Positions 8,872 to 17,743 of a stretch of 64,000 nt of DNA are shown piece after piece (position 1 is the stretch's first letter; each line of letters starts with the position of its first letter). The translations under genes and the position numbers were made by a program. A model generated the notes under the pieces. The model saw only the letters and a program-made list of their open reading frames with translations. It was not told the DNA's origin and ran no database searches. Where the stretch lies: positions 186,001 through 250,000 of the forward strand of contig CAVRHH010000005.1 of NCBI GenBank assembly GCA_963720945.1, given 5' to 3'. Source of the stretch: Bog-532 sp963720945 (lineage in GTDB: Bacteria; Actinomycetota; Actinomycetes; Streptosporangiales; Streptosporangiaceae).

Positions 8872-9369
8872 AAAGGATCCTTGGGTGCCCTTGCGGGTGG
8901 AGGGGCCGACCCGGACAATGCGCGGCGTTCCGTCCCTGGCCCGGTGACTTTCGCACGGCGATAGGCGCACATGGCGCGATGTTGACGGCCGGGACCAGCT
9001 CGCGTCGCGCGGCATCGGGGGACGTGCGGCCGGGACCGGCTGCGGCCGGTGGCGGGGCAGCCGTGCGCGGCAGCCGCCGCGCCCGTAGGGCTGCCGCCCG
9101 GAAGGGCGCGAGCGAAGCTGCCGCCCCGCGACGGCGAGTCCCCGACTCTGGCCCGCCTCTATAGGGTCATCCCGGCCGCCTTTACTCACTCCCTGGTTGC
9201 ACGCGCCTCATCGCGTAGCCGGGGCCTAGCCGTCAGGCGTGGCACGCCGAAGGTGCGCCCTTGATGATCGTGACGAAAATCCTCACGGCTGCGTCACTGT
9301 GGCTGTGTCGGACTCGACTGATCGTCGACACGGCGCGTTCAGGATGCCCGCGGACTGCCGAGGGTGCGG
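8872..9369. other. GC-rich stretch with self-complementary segments, no gene seen
   Basis: About 500 very GC-rich bases. Around 9051-9130 several segments can pair: GGCGGGGCAG near 9051 with CTGCCGCCCC near 9118, and an inner GGCTGCCGCCCG. It could be a structured RNA, a terminator cluster or an element end. No convincing protein-coding frame. Confidence 0.35.
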
Positions 9370-9774
9370 CTACTCAGTCCAGTCGAATCGTGCCCAGATG
9401 GTGCGGGTTGCGTGGTGACCCTCGATGCCCCAGCCGTTGGCGAGGGCGCGAACGATATCCCATCCGTGCTAGCCGGTCGGATCGCTTATGCCTCCAGTCC
9501 ATGGGCCGCCGTTGTCTTCGACTTCGACGCGGATGTACAAACCTGGGTTGACCGTGGCTCGAACGGTGAAGGTACCGCCAGGCAAGCGCGAGCGGCTATG
9601 CAGGGCAGCATTAGCCGCTAGTTCGGAGGCGCACAGGATGATCTCATCTGCCCTTGGGCAGTCGTGCATTAATGCGCGCAGGTCGGCTCGGACCGCGCTG
9701 ACATGCTCGATGCTGCCTGGATAGGTGACGCCGCTGGTGTGTAGGGCGTGTGCTCTGGCTGCTGGCGTGTGCAT
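9370..9774 (-). pseudogene. HATPase (RsbW-like ATP-binding protein) with internal amber codon
   Basis: Reads as a 134-residue GHKL/HATPase_c_2 domain of the anti-sigma-factor/regulatory kinase type. The N box is DEIILCASELAANAALHS, the G1 region VEVEDNGGPW, and the C-terminus GWDIVRALANGWGIEGHH followed by TIWARFDW. An in-frame TAG at 9469-9471 interrupts it between SDPTG and HGWDIV, so translation yields only about 100 residues. Everything on both sides is in the same frame, so one substitution, a read error or suppression would be enough. It is divergent from the monooxygenase/HTH operon and shares its promoter region. Confidence 0.8.
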
Positions 9775-9837
9775 GGGTCCTCGCTGAGCGCGTGGTCACG
9801 GTCTCTGCCAGGAATGAGCGTACTCTTAATCTTAGAA

Positions 9838-9854
9838 ACGTACTATAAGTACGT
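9838..9854. promoter_or_regulatory. Putative operator ACGTAC-N5-GTACGT
   Basis: A perfect 6-bp inverted repeat with a 5-bp spacer, overlapping a TATAAG/TACTAT -10-like element upstream of the monooxygenase/HTH operon. A second copy with the same arms and spacer length lies at 11461-11477, just after the HTH gene. This suggests autoregulation by the HTH protein. Confidence 0.55.
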
Positions 9855-9920
9855 GTAATTTCTTATGCAGGCCTCGCATAATTAGTGCGAGCATGGCGTG
9901 ACACGACTTGGAGGAGATCG

Positions 9921-10229
9921 ATGTTCGGTCTGTTCGTGCGGTTCACGTGCAAGGACGAGGCCAGCGCCGAGGCATACGACCGACTGGTCGCCGAGACCGT
10001 GGGGGCCATCAAGGCCAACGAGCCGGGGACACTCGTCTACGCCTCGCACACGGTCGAGGGGCAGCCGTTGCAGCGGATCTTCTACGAGCTGTACCGGGAC
10101 AAGGCCGCCTTCGAAGCGCACGAGGCATCGCCGAACACCCGCCGCTACCTGGACGAGCGGGACCAATATCTGGCCAGCACCGAGGTTGACTGGCTGACTC
10201 TGCAGACCGGCAAGGGCACAGGCGGGTGA
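9921..10229 (+). CDS. Antibiotic biosynthesis monooxygenase (ABM)-domain protein
   Basis: A 102-residue ferredoxin-like ABM domain: MFGLFVRFTCKDEASAEAYD, then ANEPGTLVYASHTVEGQP, RIFYELYRDKAAFEAHEA and RRYLDERDQYL. Members are small dimeric quinol oxygenases or dehydratases. The ATG at 9921 was chosen because GGAGGAG lies directly upstream, while codons further 5' lack a ribosome-binding site. Its stop overlaps the GTG of the HTH gene by four bases (GTGA), so the two are translationally coupled. In this context it may serve as a partner of the regulator rather than an antibiotic enzyme; substrate unknown. Confidence 0.8.
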   Translation: MFGLFVRFTCKDEASAEAYDRLVAETVGAIKANEPGTLVYASHTVEGQPLQRIFYELYRDKAAFEAHEASPNTRRYLDERDQYLASTEVDWLTLQTGKGTGG

Positions 10230-11434
10230 CGAGCCCGGACTACCAGAAGGCACTCGGACGGCGGATCGCCGCTGAACGGCGACGGCGAGGGTTGTCCCAA
10301 CCAGAGCTGGCCCGGATGATCGGCCGGTCGGTGGCCTGGGTCTCGCAGGTCGAGCGAGGCGTCCGCAAGGTTGACCGGATGTCGGTGCTGGAGACCGTCG
10401 CTACCGCTCTCGACATCCCGCTCGCCGAACTGGCCGCCGAAGCACCCGTCGTCGCCGCGGTGACCGAGGAACCGCCGGGCGCGGGTGGGCTACGGCTGGT
10501 CCTGTCCGGGGCATACGCGCTGCGGGCCATGCTCGACGGACCGCGAGCCCCAGCGCTTCGCACACTTCGGACGAGGACTAATCAGGCGTGGGAGCTGACG
10601 CATGCCGGTCGTTACACCGAGCTGACCGACCTGCTCGGCGGCGTGGTCCCCGACCTTGAGACGTCCGCCCGGACAGCGCCCGAGAACCAGCGGGCCGAAG
10701 CCTTCGAACTGCTGGCCACCACATACCAGGCATGTTCGGCCGCGCTGGCCGAGATCGGCGAGCCGGATGCAGCCTGGATCGCCGCGGACCGGGCGATGGC
10801 CGCCGCTGAGCGAGCCAACAACGCGATGCTGGTTGCCGCTGGGGCGTTCCGGCTGGTGTTCGTGTTCATCGCCGCCCGGCACTACGACCAGGCCGAGGAG
10901 ACCGCCCGCACCGCGGCCGCCGCCCTGTCGCCGAAAGCCGACCAAGGCGACCAGCAGGCGATGTCGTTGTGGGGCGGCCTGACCTTGCAGCGCGCGATCA
11001 TCGCGGCCCGGACCAACGACGCGGACACCGCCTACAGCGAGCTGGAGCGGGCCGGGCGAATGGCCGGACGGCTCGGGGACGGGCACAACGAGTTCAACAC
11101 CGAGTTCGGGCCGGTCAACGTGCGGCTCTACGAGATCGCCGTCGCGGTCGAGCTGGGCGACGCGGGCCGGGCACTGCGTGCCGCTGCCACCGTGGACACC
11201 AGCGGGCTGTCGGCCGAGCGGCAGAGCCGGATGCTCGTTGACGTCGCCCGCGCGCACGCTCAGCGCCGCCAGATCGGTGCGGCGGTCGCCGCCCTCGTGC
11301 AAGCCGAGGACATCACACCCGAACTGATCCAGGAACATGACCTGGCCCGCCAGCTCGTGTCCGACCTGCTCACCATGCAGGACCCGCCCAGCCGAGAGCT
11401 ACGCGGCCTGGCGGACCTCCTCACCGTCAGATAA
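10226..11434 (+). CDS. XRE-family HTH regulator with C-terminal TPR-like helical domain
   Basis: 402 residues. The N-terminal HTH (about residues 8-65) contains LGRRIAAERRRRGLSQPELARMIGRSVAWVSQVERG, followed by a second helix pair DRMSVLETVATALDIPLAELA. The remaining roughly 300 residues are alpha-helical and TPR-like, for example EAFELLATTYQACSAALAEIGEPDAAWIAADRAMAAAE. This is the architecture of many Streptomyces element- and chromosome-borne XRE/TPR regulators. It is coupled to the ABM gene by GTGA overlap. Matching inverted repeats before its operon and right behind its stop imply that it binds them; the second copy would control the rep-xis-int segment. Confidence 0.88.
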   Translation: MTSPDYQKALGRRIAAERRRRGLSQPELARMIGRSVAWVSQVERGVRKVDRMSVLETVATALDIPLAELAAEAPVVAAVTEEPPGAGGLRLVLSGAYALRAMLDGPRAPALRTLRTRTNQAWELTHAGRYTELTDLLGGVVPDLETSARTAPENQRAEAFELLATTYQACSAALAEIGEPDAAWIAADRAMAAAERANNAMLVAAGAFRLVFVFIAARHYDQAEETARTAAAALSPKADQGDQQAMSLWGGLTLQRAIIAARTNDADTAYSELERAGRMAGRLGDGHNEFNTEFGPVNVRLYEIAVAVELGDAGRALRAAATVDTSGLSAERQSRMLVDVARAHAQRRQIGAAVAALVQAEDITPELIQEHDLARQLVSDLLTMQDPPSRELRGLADLLTVR

Positions 11435-11460
11435 TTCAGCTAGTATTGGTTTTATCAGGC

Positions 11461-11477
11461 ACGTACTTCGGGTACGT
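11461..11477. promoter_or_regulatory. Second ACGTAC-N5-GTACGT operator copy
   Basis: Same arms and 5-bp spacer as the site at 9838-9854. It lies 27 bases past the HTH gene stop, with a TAGTAT -10-like hexamer at 11441-11446. It is positioned to control the replication/excision/integration genes downstream. Confidence 0.55.
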
Positions 11478-11770
11478 GTTAGACATCCAGGCCATGGGCC
11501 TCCCCTCATCGAGGGATGACCGTGCAGAAGCCCGGCCGGTAAGTCACCGGGCACCCGGGTCACGGTGCACCAGCCACACATGAAGCCCTGAGCGGCAGGC
11601 AACCCGAGCCAGGCTCCCATGCGGCACAGCACCGCTGATCCACCCGTCCCGACACTCACCCGACCTGGCTGCGGTCTGCCTCCGCTCGTCCACCGCCCGC
11701 AAGGGCACGACGAGAGGAGTACCACCTTTGCCCACCGTCCCCATCCCCGGCAGGCCCGATCCGGCACGCC

Positions 11771-13064
11771 GGTGGCTGCCTGCAACCCGTGCTGCTGCGT
11801 GGCCGCGTCGATCGCATCGACGGTTCCACTGGCGAGCTGATCCACCGCTACACGACCGTGCACGAGCCCGGCGGGCTCCTGCCGGTCGCATGCAAGACGC
11901 GCCGTGCCTCCCGGTGCGCGCCCTGCGCCGAGGTCTACCGGGCCGACACGTACCAGCTCATCCGGGCCGGGCTGACCGGCGGCAAAGGCGTCCCCGCCGA
12001 GGTCGCCCACCATCCCGGCGTGTTCGTCACCCTCACCGCGCCCGTCGTTCGGTCCCGTCCATGCCCGGCGCGTTCGGGGTGAACGGGTCCTGGCCTGCCG
12101 TCCGCGCCGGAACGGCCGGACCTGCCCGCACGGTGTGCGCCTGTCCTGCAACGAGAAGCACGCCCGCGAGGATGACCGGCTCGGCGAGCCGCTGTGCCCC
12201 GAGTGCTACGACTACGCCGGCTCGGTCCTGTTCAATGCGCACGCCCCCGAGCTGTGGCGCCGGTTCACCATCACGCTCCGCCGCACGCTGGCCCGCCAAG
12301 CTGGGCTCACGGGCAAGGCGTTCGCCGCGCAGGTCCGTCTCTCCTACGCCAAGGTCGCCGAATACCAGCGGCGCGGCGTCGTCCACTTCCACGCCATTGT
12401 CCGGCTCGACGGCCCCGCCGGGCCAGCGGCCGCCCCGCCTGCCTGGGCCACCCTCGCCGTGCTGACCGACGCCATCGGCCGGGCCGCCCGCGCCGTCCAG
12501 GTGCGTACTCCCGCCGCACCACGCGTCCCAGCGCGGACCCTCACCTGGGGTGGTCAGCTCGACATCCGGCCGATCACGTCGGCCGGGGGTCTGACCGACA
12601 CCACGGTGGCCGGGTACGTCGCCAAGTACGCCACCAAGGCCGCCGAGTGCACCGGCACCCTCGACCGCCGCGTCACGCCCGCCGACCGCTTGGACGAGCT
12701 ACCCGTCCGAGACCACGCTCGCCGTCACATCGCCGAATGCCTCCGCCTCGACAAGATGCCCGGGTTCGCCGACCTGCGGATGGCCGCCTGGGCGCACATG
12801 CTCGGCTTCCGCGGCCACTTCTCCACCAAGAGCCACGCCTACTCGATCACCCTCGGCTCGCTGCGCGCCGACCGCGCCGCCTACCAGCGCGAGCGCGCCA
12901 TCGCCGCCGGGCTCCTACCTGTCGCCGACGACGCCACGCTCGTCCTCGCGGACTGGCACTACGCCGGTCGCGGGGATCCGCCGTCCGTCGCGGCCTTGCT
13001 CGCCGCTGCCGCCGTCTCCCCGCCGTCGCCGCCGGGAGGTGCGCCATGCCCCGGCTCCTGCTGA
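11771..13064 (+). pseudogene. RepSA-type replication initiator of an AICE (frameshifted)
   Basis: The homology runs from GGCLQPVLLRGRV through RASRCAPCAEVYRADTYQLI and VFVTLTAP, then continues one frame over as FGPVHARRVRGERVLACRPR to the C-terminal AWAHMLGFRGHFSTKSHAYS. The zinc-like cysteine pairs (RCAPC, CPEC) and the histidine-rich KVAEYQRRGVVHFH segment are typical of RepSA, the rolling-circle initiator of pSAM2-like integrative elements. One extra base at about 12044 breaks the frame. The extreme N-terminus is also unclear and may hold a second break. It overlaps xis at its 3' end, as in AICEs. As sequenced it cannot make full-length Rep. Confidence 0.82.
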
Positions 13065-13231
13065 CCGTGCCCGAGGCCGCCGAGGCACTCGCCATCTCCC
13101 GCAGCAAGCTCTACGAGCTGCTGGCCAGCGGCGACGTCGCCTCCATCCGCATCGACGGATCACGCCGCATCCCGCTCACCGCCCTGGAGCATTACGTCTC
13201 CAGGCTCCTCGCCGAAAGGACCGCCGCGTAA
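13046..13231 (+). CDS. xis: Excisionase (MerR/Xis-like helix-turn-helix)
   Basis: A 61-residue protein reading MPRLLLTVPEAAEALAISRS, KLYELLASGDVASIRIDGSR and RIPLTALEHYV, the classic helix-turn-helix_17/excisionase fold of actinomycete integrative elements. It acts as the recombination directionality factor with the downstream integrase. It starts inside the 3' end of rep with a GGGAGG ribosome-binding site, and its TAA overlaps the integrase ATG as TAATG. The rep-xis-int order and overlaps match pSAM2-type elements. Unlike its neighbours it is intact. Confidence 0.85.
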   Translation: MPRLLLTVPEAAEALAISRSKLYELLASGDVASIRIDGSRRIPLTALEHYVSRLLAERTAA

Positions 13232-14504
13232 TGACCGACACCACGAACGCCGCTCCTGCCAGTGAGCCCGGTCATCGAAAAGCAGCCCGCACGAGTGCAC
13301 CCAAGCTGCGCGACGGCGTAATGAAGCGGGGGCGTACCTGGTCCTACGTGATCCGCGTCCCGGACTCTGCTACTGGTGTGAGTAAGCCCAGGTGGGTCGG
13401 CGGCTTCGCCACCGAGGAAGAAGCCAAGGCAGCCCGCGACGAAGCACGCGTTCGGTCCCGGCGCGGCGAGTACGTTAACCGGTCCACACTGACCGTGGCG
13501 GACTTTCTGGCCGAATGGGTAGATGCCCATGCCCCGGCCGTGAAGCCCAAGACTCTGGCCGGATACCGCCACGACATTGATCACTACATCGTGCCCCGCA
13601 TCGGGCGGATGCGGCTGCAAGCCCTGCGCCCGGCGGTGATATCGAAGCTTTACCGCGACCTGGCCGAGCACGGCGGTCACGAAGGCGGGCCATTGTCGGC
13701 TTGGACGGTCTCCCATATCCATCGCACGCTGCGCAAGGCTCTCGCTGATGCCGTGCACGTCGAGCAGCTGCTTGCCACTAACCCGGCTGAACGTTCCAAA
13801 CGCCCTCGTGACCGTGGCCACGAGCCAACCCGTGTCTGGACCACCGGGCAACTGGATGCTTTCCTAACCGCCGCACAATCTCATCGGCTATATGCCTTCT
13901 ACCGTCTTGCGGCCTATACCGGCGCCCGGCGCGGCGAACTGCTCTATCTCCGCTGGCAGGCAGTCGATCTTGATGCTGCTGAGATCACGTTTGGCAGATC
14001 GACCGCCGTGGTGCGTGGCCAGCGGATCGAGGGAAGCACCAAGGGCGGCCGGTCCCGGGTGGTCAGCATTGACAGCGAAACTGTCACTGTCCTACGCAAG
14101 CACCAGCGGGGCCAGGACGAAGAACGGCTGGCTGCCGGATCCCCCTGGACTGACAACGGTGGTCTGGTCTTTGCCAGCCGCTGGAGCGAACCGCTCTATC
14201 CCGACACCGTGACGGCGCTTACGAGCAAGCTGATCCGCCAACACAACAAGTCCATTTCTGCCCCCGGCGAGGCACTACCTCATGCCCGCTTGCATGATCT
14301 TCGCCACCTGCACGCCACTACTTTCTGGCTGGTGTCCCAGTACACGTGGTGGCCGCGCGGCTCGGCCACGCTGACCCAGCAGTGACACTCCGGGTTTACT
14401 CCCACGTGCTGCGCGAACACGCCCTCGGCATCGGGGATGTCTTTGCCCGGGCCGTGCAGGCTTCAGTTAGCAAATCCGTTAGCAAGCCCGGCCAGCAGAA
14501 GTGA
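13231..14504 (+). pseudogene. int: Tyrosine recombinase (integrase) with frameshift before the catalytic Tyr
   Basis: The N-terminal AP2-like DNA-binding region (WSYVIRVPDSATGVSKPRWVGGF) and SAM-like core-binding domain (TVADFLAEWVDAHAPAVKP) precede the catalytic domain with the first Arg (TGARRGELLYLRW) and HxxR box (LHDLRHLHATT). After HATT, near 14320, the frame slips and a stop follows at 14385. The missing part, GVPVHVVAARLGHADPAVTL and then RVYSHVLREHALGIG, is readable in the next frame to a TGA at 14504. The nucleophilic Tyr lies in that displaced part, so the encoded protein would be inactive. The gene ends 29 bases before the left att copy. Confidence 0.85.
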
Positions 14505-14533
14505 TTCAGCCAGCGTTTTCGCTGCTCAAGGAT

Positions 14534-14577
14534 GGTGGTCAGGGGCGGGGTCGAACCGCCGACCTTCCGCTTTTCAG
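14534..14577. repeat. att site: 44-bp direct repeat of the tRNA-Phe 3' half (left boundary)
   Basis: Identical over 44 bases to 39617-39660, which is the 3' part of the intact tRNA-Phe gene up to the anticodon loop; same orientation. Sequence diverges immediately afterwards (AAGGTC here, GCGGAC in the tRNA). This is the footprint of site-specific integration by a tyrosine recombinase into a tRNA gene. It serves as the left end of the 25-kb island and probably also the right end of the AICE remnant to its left. Confidence 0.88.
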
Positions 14578-14710
14578 AAGGTCTGTACTCGCCCGGACCA
14601 CGGAAAGCTTCAAGACTCTAGCCCCGCGCTGCCAGCATAAAGGCTTGTCAGGGCTAACAAGACGATGTTAGCACCCGTACCGCCGTGTGCCGGGGAATGC
14701 CGTTTCGTCC

Positions 14711-14767
14711 GTGGGGATTTTGTGGGGAACCACGCTGCGAACCCGGACTTGTGGGGATTCTGTGGGG
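14711..14767 (+). repeat. Two arm-type repeats GTGGGGATTYTGTGGGG near left att
   Basis: Copies at 14711-14727 (GTGGGGATTTTGTGGGG) and 14751-14767 (GTGGGGATTCTGTGGGG), 134 bases inside the left att copy. A third identical copy sits at 39507-39523, 93 bases inside the right att copy. Their pattern and placement suit integrase arm-binding sites of a circular attP. The rest of 14578-15091 shows no gene. Confidence 0.6.
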
Positions 14768-15091
14768 GTGGAGGACACGCAGCTCAGCGAGGTTCCCCGG
14801 CTGCCAGGAGCGCCTAGGCAATGCCAACGGCGCGGCGTGCCGGGCAGGACCTGATCGCCGTGCTAGCAACGGCGGGTGACCACGCCGGGGATCTCACGGA
14901 CGGACATCACGCGCCGAACGATTAGTACGGCTTAGAGTTGGCTTGATCTCGACGGCGGCCCACGCGCAGATGCTCCAGTTCTGTTTCCGCGGATGTCAGC
15001 GGACAGGTGTACCTCATCGCCGGCATGTGCGGACGTAATAATGGGCAGCGGCGAAGTACGACCTTGCCTTCGGCAACGGCTTCTGGGGTGA

Positions 15092-17743
15092 TCACCTGCC
15101 TCGCCCCGAGGCGCGCAGGTCGGCGGCTAGGCCATTGGCGGAGGCCAGGGTGTAGGGGTGGTTCTCGCCGAGCACCCGGCGGGAGCGGGCCAGGGTGTCT
15201 TCGTCCAGTTCCCGGGCCGCCTGTACCTCACCCAGGGCGCGCAGGCAGAGGGCCAGGTTACTGGCCGACACCAAGGTGTCCGGGTGGTCCTCGCCGAGCA
15301 CCCGGCGGGAGCGTTCCAAGGTGTCCTCTTCCAGTTCCCGGGCCGCCTGTGCCTCACCCAGCGCGCGCAGGTCGGCGGCTAGGCCATTGGCGGAGGCCAG
15401 GGTGTAGGGGTGGTCCTCGCCGAGCACCCGGCGGGAGCGGGCCAGGGTGTCTTCGTCCAGTTCCCGGGCCGCCTGTACCTCACCCAGGGCGCGCAGGCAG
15501 AGGGCCAGGTTACTGGCGGACACCAGAGCATCCGGGTGGTCCTCGCCGAGCACCCTGCGGCGGCGGGCCAGGGTGTCTTCGTCCAGTTCCCGGGCCGGCT
15601 GCAGCTCACCCAGGGCGCGCAGGCAGAGAGCCAGGTTACTGGCCGACACCAAGGTGTCCGGGTGGTCATGGCCGAGCACCCGGCGAGAGCGCTCCAAGGT
15701 GTCCTGGTCCAGGTCACGGGCGGCGGCGTATTGCCCTAGCGCTTGCAGTGCCCAGGCAAGATGGTATGCCATCACCAGCACATGCTCGTCATCACCGCTG
15801 AGCCGGTCGCGCCACTGCTGGTGCAGATCGCGGGCCAGATCACGGCCAGTGGGGATATCGCCGCGTGCCAGTAGGTACCAACACGCGCCGCAGGCCATCC
15901 GGCGCAAGTCGCGGCTGCCGGTGACGGTCAGGTCGGCGGCCAGCAGGTGCGGCAGCAGCCGCGCCCACCGGGGCCAGGTGGTGGGATTGCACGGATCACG
16001 GGGGTTGCTGGCGGCGAGGATCGCCTCGGTGCACGTGCGGGTGGCGGCGGCCTGTACTGGGGAGAGCCGGTCACGAAGGATGGCCTGGGTGAGCCGGTGC
16101 ATCTGCAGCCCGCGGTAATCGACCCGGGCCAGCGACTGGCGGGCCAGCCGAGCCAGAGTTTGCCGCCAGGCAAGCTGGTCGGCGGCCCGGTCGGCCAAGT
16201 CGCTGGGCAGGTCCTCGGTGGCGCCGGTGAACAGATCCTCCGGGATCGGCTCCGGAGCCAGGAACGCGCACAGGCTGGCCAGCTCAGCCGCGGCCGGATC
16301 CTCGGCGGCGAGCCGGTCGGCGATCAGCCCGGTGGCGGCTGCCAGCGACCGCGGGTAAGATCCCGGCGCTCCCTGATCCAAGAGCTGTCCGGCCCGGGTT
16401 CGCAGCAGATCCATGTACTCCGCGGCCGCCATGCCGGTCTCCGCCATGAACCCGGCGGCCTGGGCGACGGCCAGCGGCAGGTCGCCGAGCTCGGCGGCCA
16501 GCCGGTCCGCATCGGTCGTACCGAGCCCCTCCATTCGGGTCTGCAAGATCGCCACCGACTCAGACCGGGCCAACACGTCCACCTCGACCGGCGCGGCGAC
16601 CTCGGCCCAGCCCCGTTCTCGGGAGGTGATCAGCACATGCCCGCCGCCGGGCAGCCACCCAGTGAGGTCGGCGGGGTTCTGGGCGTTGTCGAAGACCAGC
16701 AGCCACCGGCCCCGCTCCCGCAACTCGGCCAGCACCACTGCGCGCACCGCCTCCACATCTGCCCCAGCGGCGACGCATCCCAGCGCGATCCCGAGGGCGG
16801 CGATCTGGTCCCCGATCAGCCCAGCCTGCTCGGCGTTGATCCACCAGGCCAGGTCATAGCTCCCGGCGAACCGGTGCGCGTACTCGGCGGCCAGCTGGGT
16901 CTTGCCCACCCCGCCCATCCCGTGCAGAGCCTGCACCACCGCCTTATCCCCGGCCAGCAGCCGCTCCCGCACCCTCACTAGCAACCCATCCCGGCCTGTG
17001 AACCCAGGATTACGGGCCGGGACATTCCACACCCGCGGCACGCTGCCCGGCAGCCGCGGACCCGCTGCCCCCAGCCTCTCCAGGCCACCAGGCTGGCCCC
17101 AGCCCAGGAACACCGGCTCGCTGGCAACAGGCGGCAGAAGCTCCGGCATCGTCCTGGCCGGCGAGTCGATGTTATCGGCCAGGCAGATCCAGCCGGTCGT
17201 CGTGGTCTCCTTCACGGCCACCCCGACCGGGCGATACCCGGCCGCCGCACTACTATGCCGCACCACCTCCTCAAAGAACCATGACGAGACGATCACTACC
17301 AGCACACCCGGCGATCCGGCCAGGGCCGCCTTCAGCGCGGCCGCGTCCAGCAGCCGGAACGCCAAGTTGACCGACGCGGCGGTCACCCCGTGCTCGTCGT
17401 ACCGGACCTCCCCGGCGTGCAACGCCATCCGCAGCCGGATCCGCTCCGGGCCCGGATGCGTCCCGTTATGCGCATGCAGCGCCGTCACCAGCGCGGGCGG
17501 CAGCGATTCCGCCAGCAAGCCCTTGGGTACCTCGGACGGAACCAAGACGAACACGCCATCACCGCGATCCTCGTGACCGCAGTCATCCCACGAGATCCCC
17601 GCGCGCCCGAATGCCTCCCGCATCACCTGGTACAGGCCATCGCGAATCGCTACCTGGTGCGCATTGGTGCGGCGCTGATCCCCGAACCCCTCCACGTCGA
17701 CGACAACGATGCTCCGGTGAACGGCCAGCCGCTGGTCCTCCAT
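15092..17743 (-). CDS. Cyclase-homology / NB-ARC / tetratricopeptide STAND protein
   Basis: 883 residues from the ATG at 17743 (GGGGGA upstream). Residues about 10-195 resemble a class III nucleotide cyclase domain: VVVDVEGFG, EDRGDGVFVLVP, LRMALHAGEV and ASVNLAFRLL, keeping two metal Asp positions and the N...R pair. Next comes an NB-ARC NTPase (FTGRD, P-loop GMGGVGKTQLA near 274, Walker B WLLVFDN, then VLITSRERG), a winged-helix segment, and about six 42-residue TPR units (ARELDEDTLARSRRVLG) to the C-terminus. STAND proteins of this build are found in actinomycetes and include antiphage sensors. Its first gene position inside the tRNA-Phe island fits accessory/defence cargo. Whether the cyclase-like domain is catalytic is unknown. 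Confidence 0.88.
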   Translation of the reverse strand: MEDQRLAVHRSIVVVDVEGFGDQRRTNAHQVAIRDGLYQVMREAFGRAGISWDDCGHEDRGDGVFVLVPSEVPKGLLAESLPPALVTALHAHNGTHPGPERIRLRMALHAGEVRYDEHGVTAASVNLAFRLLDAAALKAALAGSPGVLVVIVSSWFFEEVVRHSSAAAGYRPVGVAVKETTTTGWICLADNIDSPARTMPELLPPVASEPVFLGWGQPGGLERLGAAGPRLPGSVPRVWNVPARNPGFTGRDGLLVRVRERLLAGDKAVVQALHGMGGVGKTQLAAEYAHRFAGSYDLAWWINAEQAGLIGDQIAALGIALGCVAAGADVEAVRAVVLAELRERGRWLLVFDNAQNPADLTGWLPGGGHVLITSRERGWAEVAAPVEVDVLARSESVAILQTRMEGLGTTDADRLAAELGDLPLAVAQAAGFMAETGMAAAEYMDLLRTRAGQLLDQGAPGSYPRSLAAATGLIADRLAAEDPAAAELASLCAFLAPEPIPEDLFTGATEDLPSDLADRAADQLAWRQTLARLARQSLARVDYRGLQMHRLTQAILRDRLSPVQAAATRTCTEAILAASNPRDPCNPTTWPRWARLLPHLLAADLTVTGSRDLRRMACGACWYLLARGDIPTGRDLARDLHQQWRDRLSGDDEHVLVMAYHLAWALQALGQYAAARDLDQDTLERSRRVLGHDHPDTLVSASNLALCLRALGELQPARELDEDTLARRRRVLGEDHPDALVSASNLALCLRALGEVQAARELDEDTLARSRRVLGEDHPYTLASANGLAADLRALGEAQAARELEEDTLERSRRVLGEDHPDTLVSASNLALCLRALGEVQAARELDEDTLARSRRVLGENHPYTLASANGLAADLRASGRGR
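15111..15525 (-). repeat. 252-bp higher-order direct repeat inside the TPR-coding part
   Basis: 15111-15273 and 15363-15525 match over about 163 bases with only a few mismatches, at a spacing of exactly 252 bases (two 42-residue TPR units). This indicates recent duplication of a TPR pair. Confidence 0.8.

Noticed and set aside
11728..12465. Plus-strand frame overlapping rep that starts MPTVPIPGRPD
   Set aside because: Arg/Ser-rich translation of rep in the wrong frame; the RepSA motifs are read in the two neighbouring frames.
14534..14577. A second tRNA-Phe gene at the left att
   Set aside because: Only the 3' half to the anticodon loop is present; the 5' half is unrelated sequence, so it is an att footprint and not a tRNA.
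15111..15525. Possible CRISPR-like or satellite array in the repeated DNA near 15.1-15.7 kb
   Set aside because: Repeats are 126/252-bp coding units encoding 42-residue TPRs in frame, without spacers.
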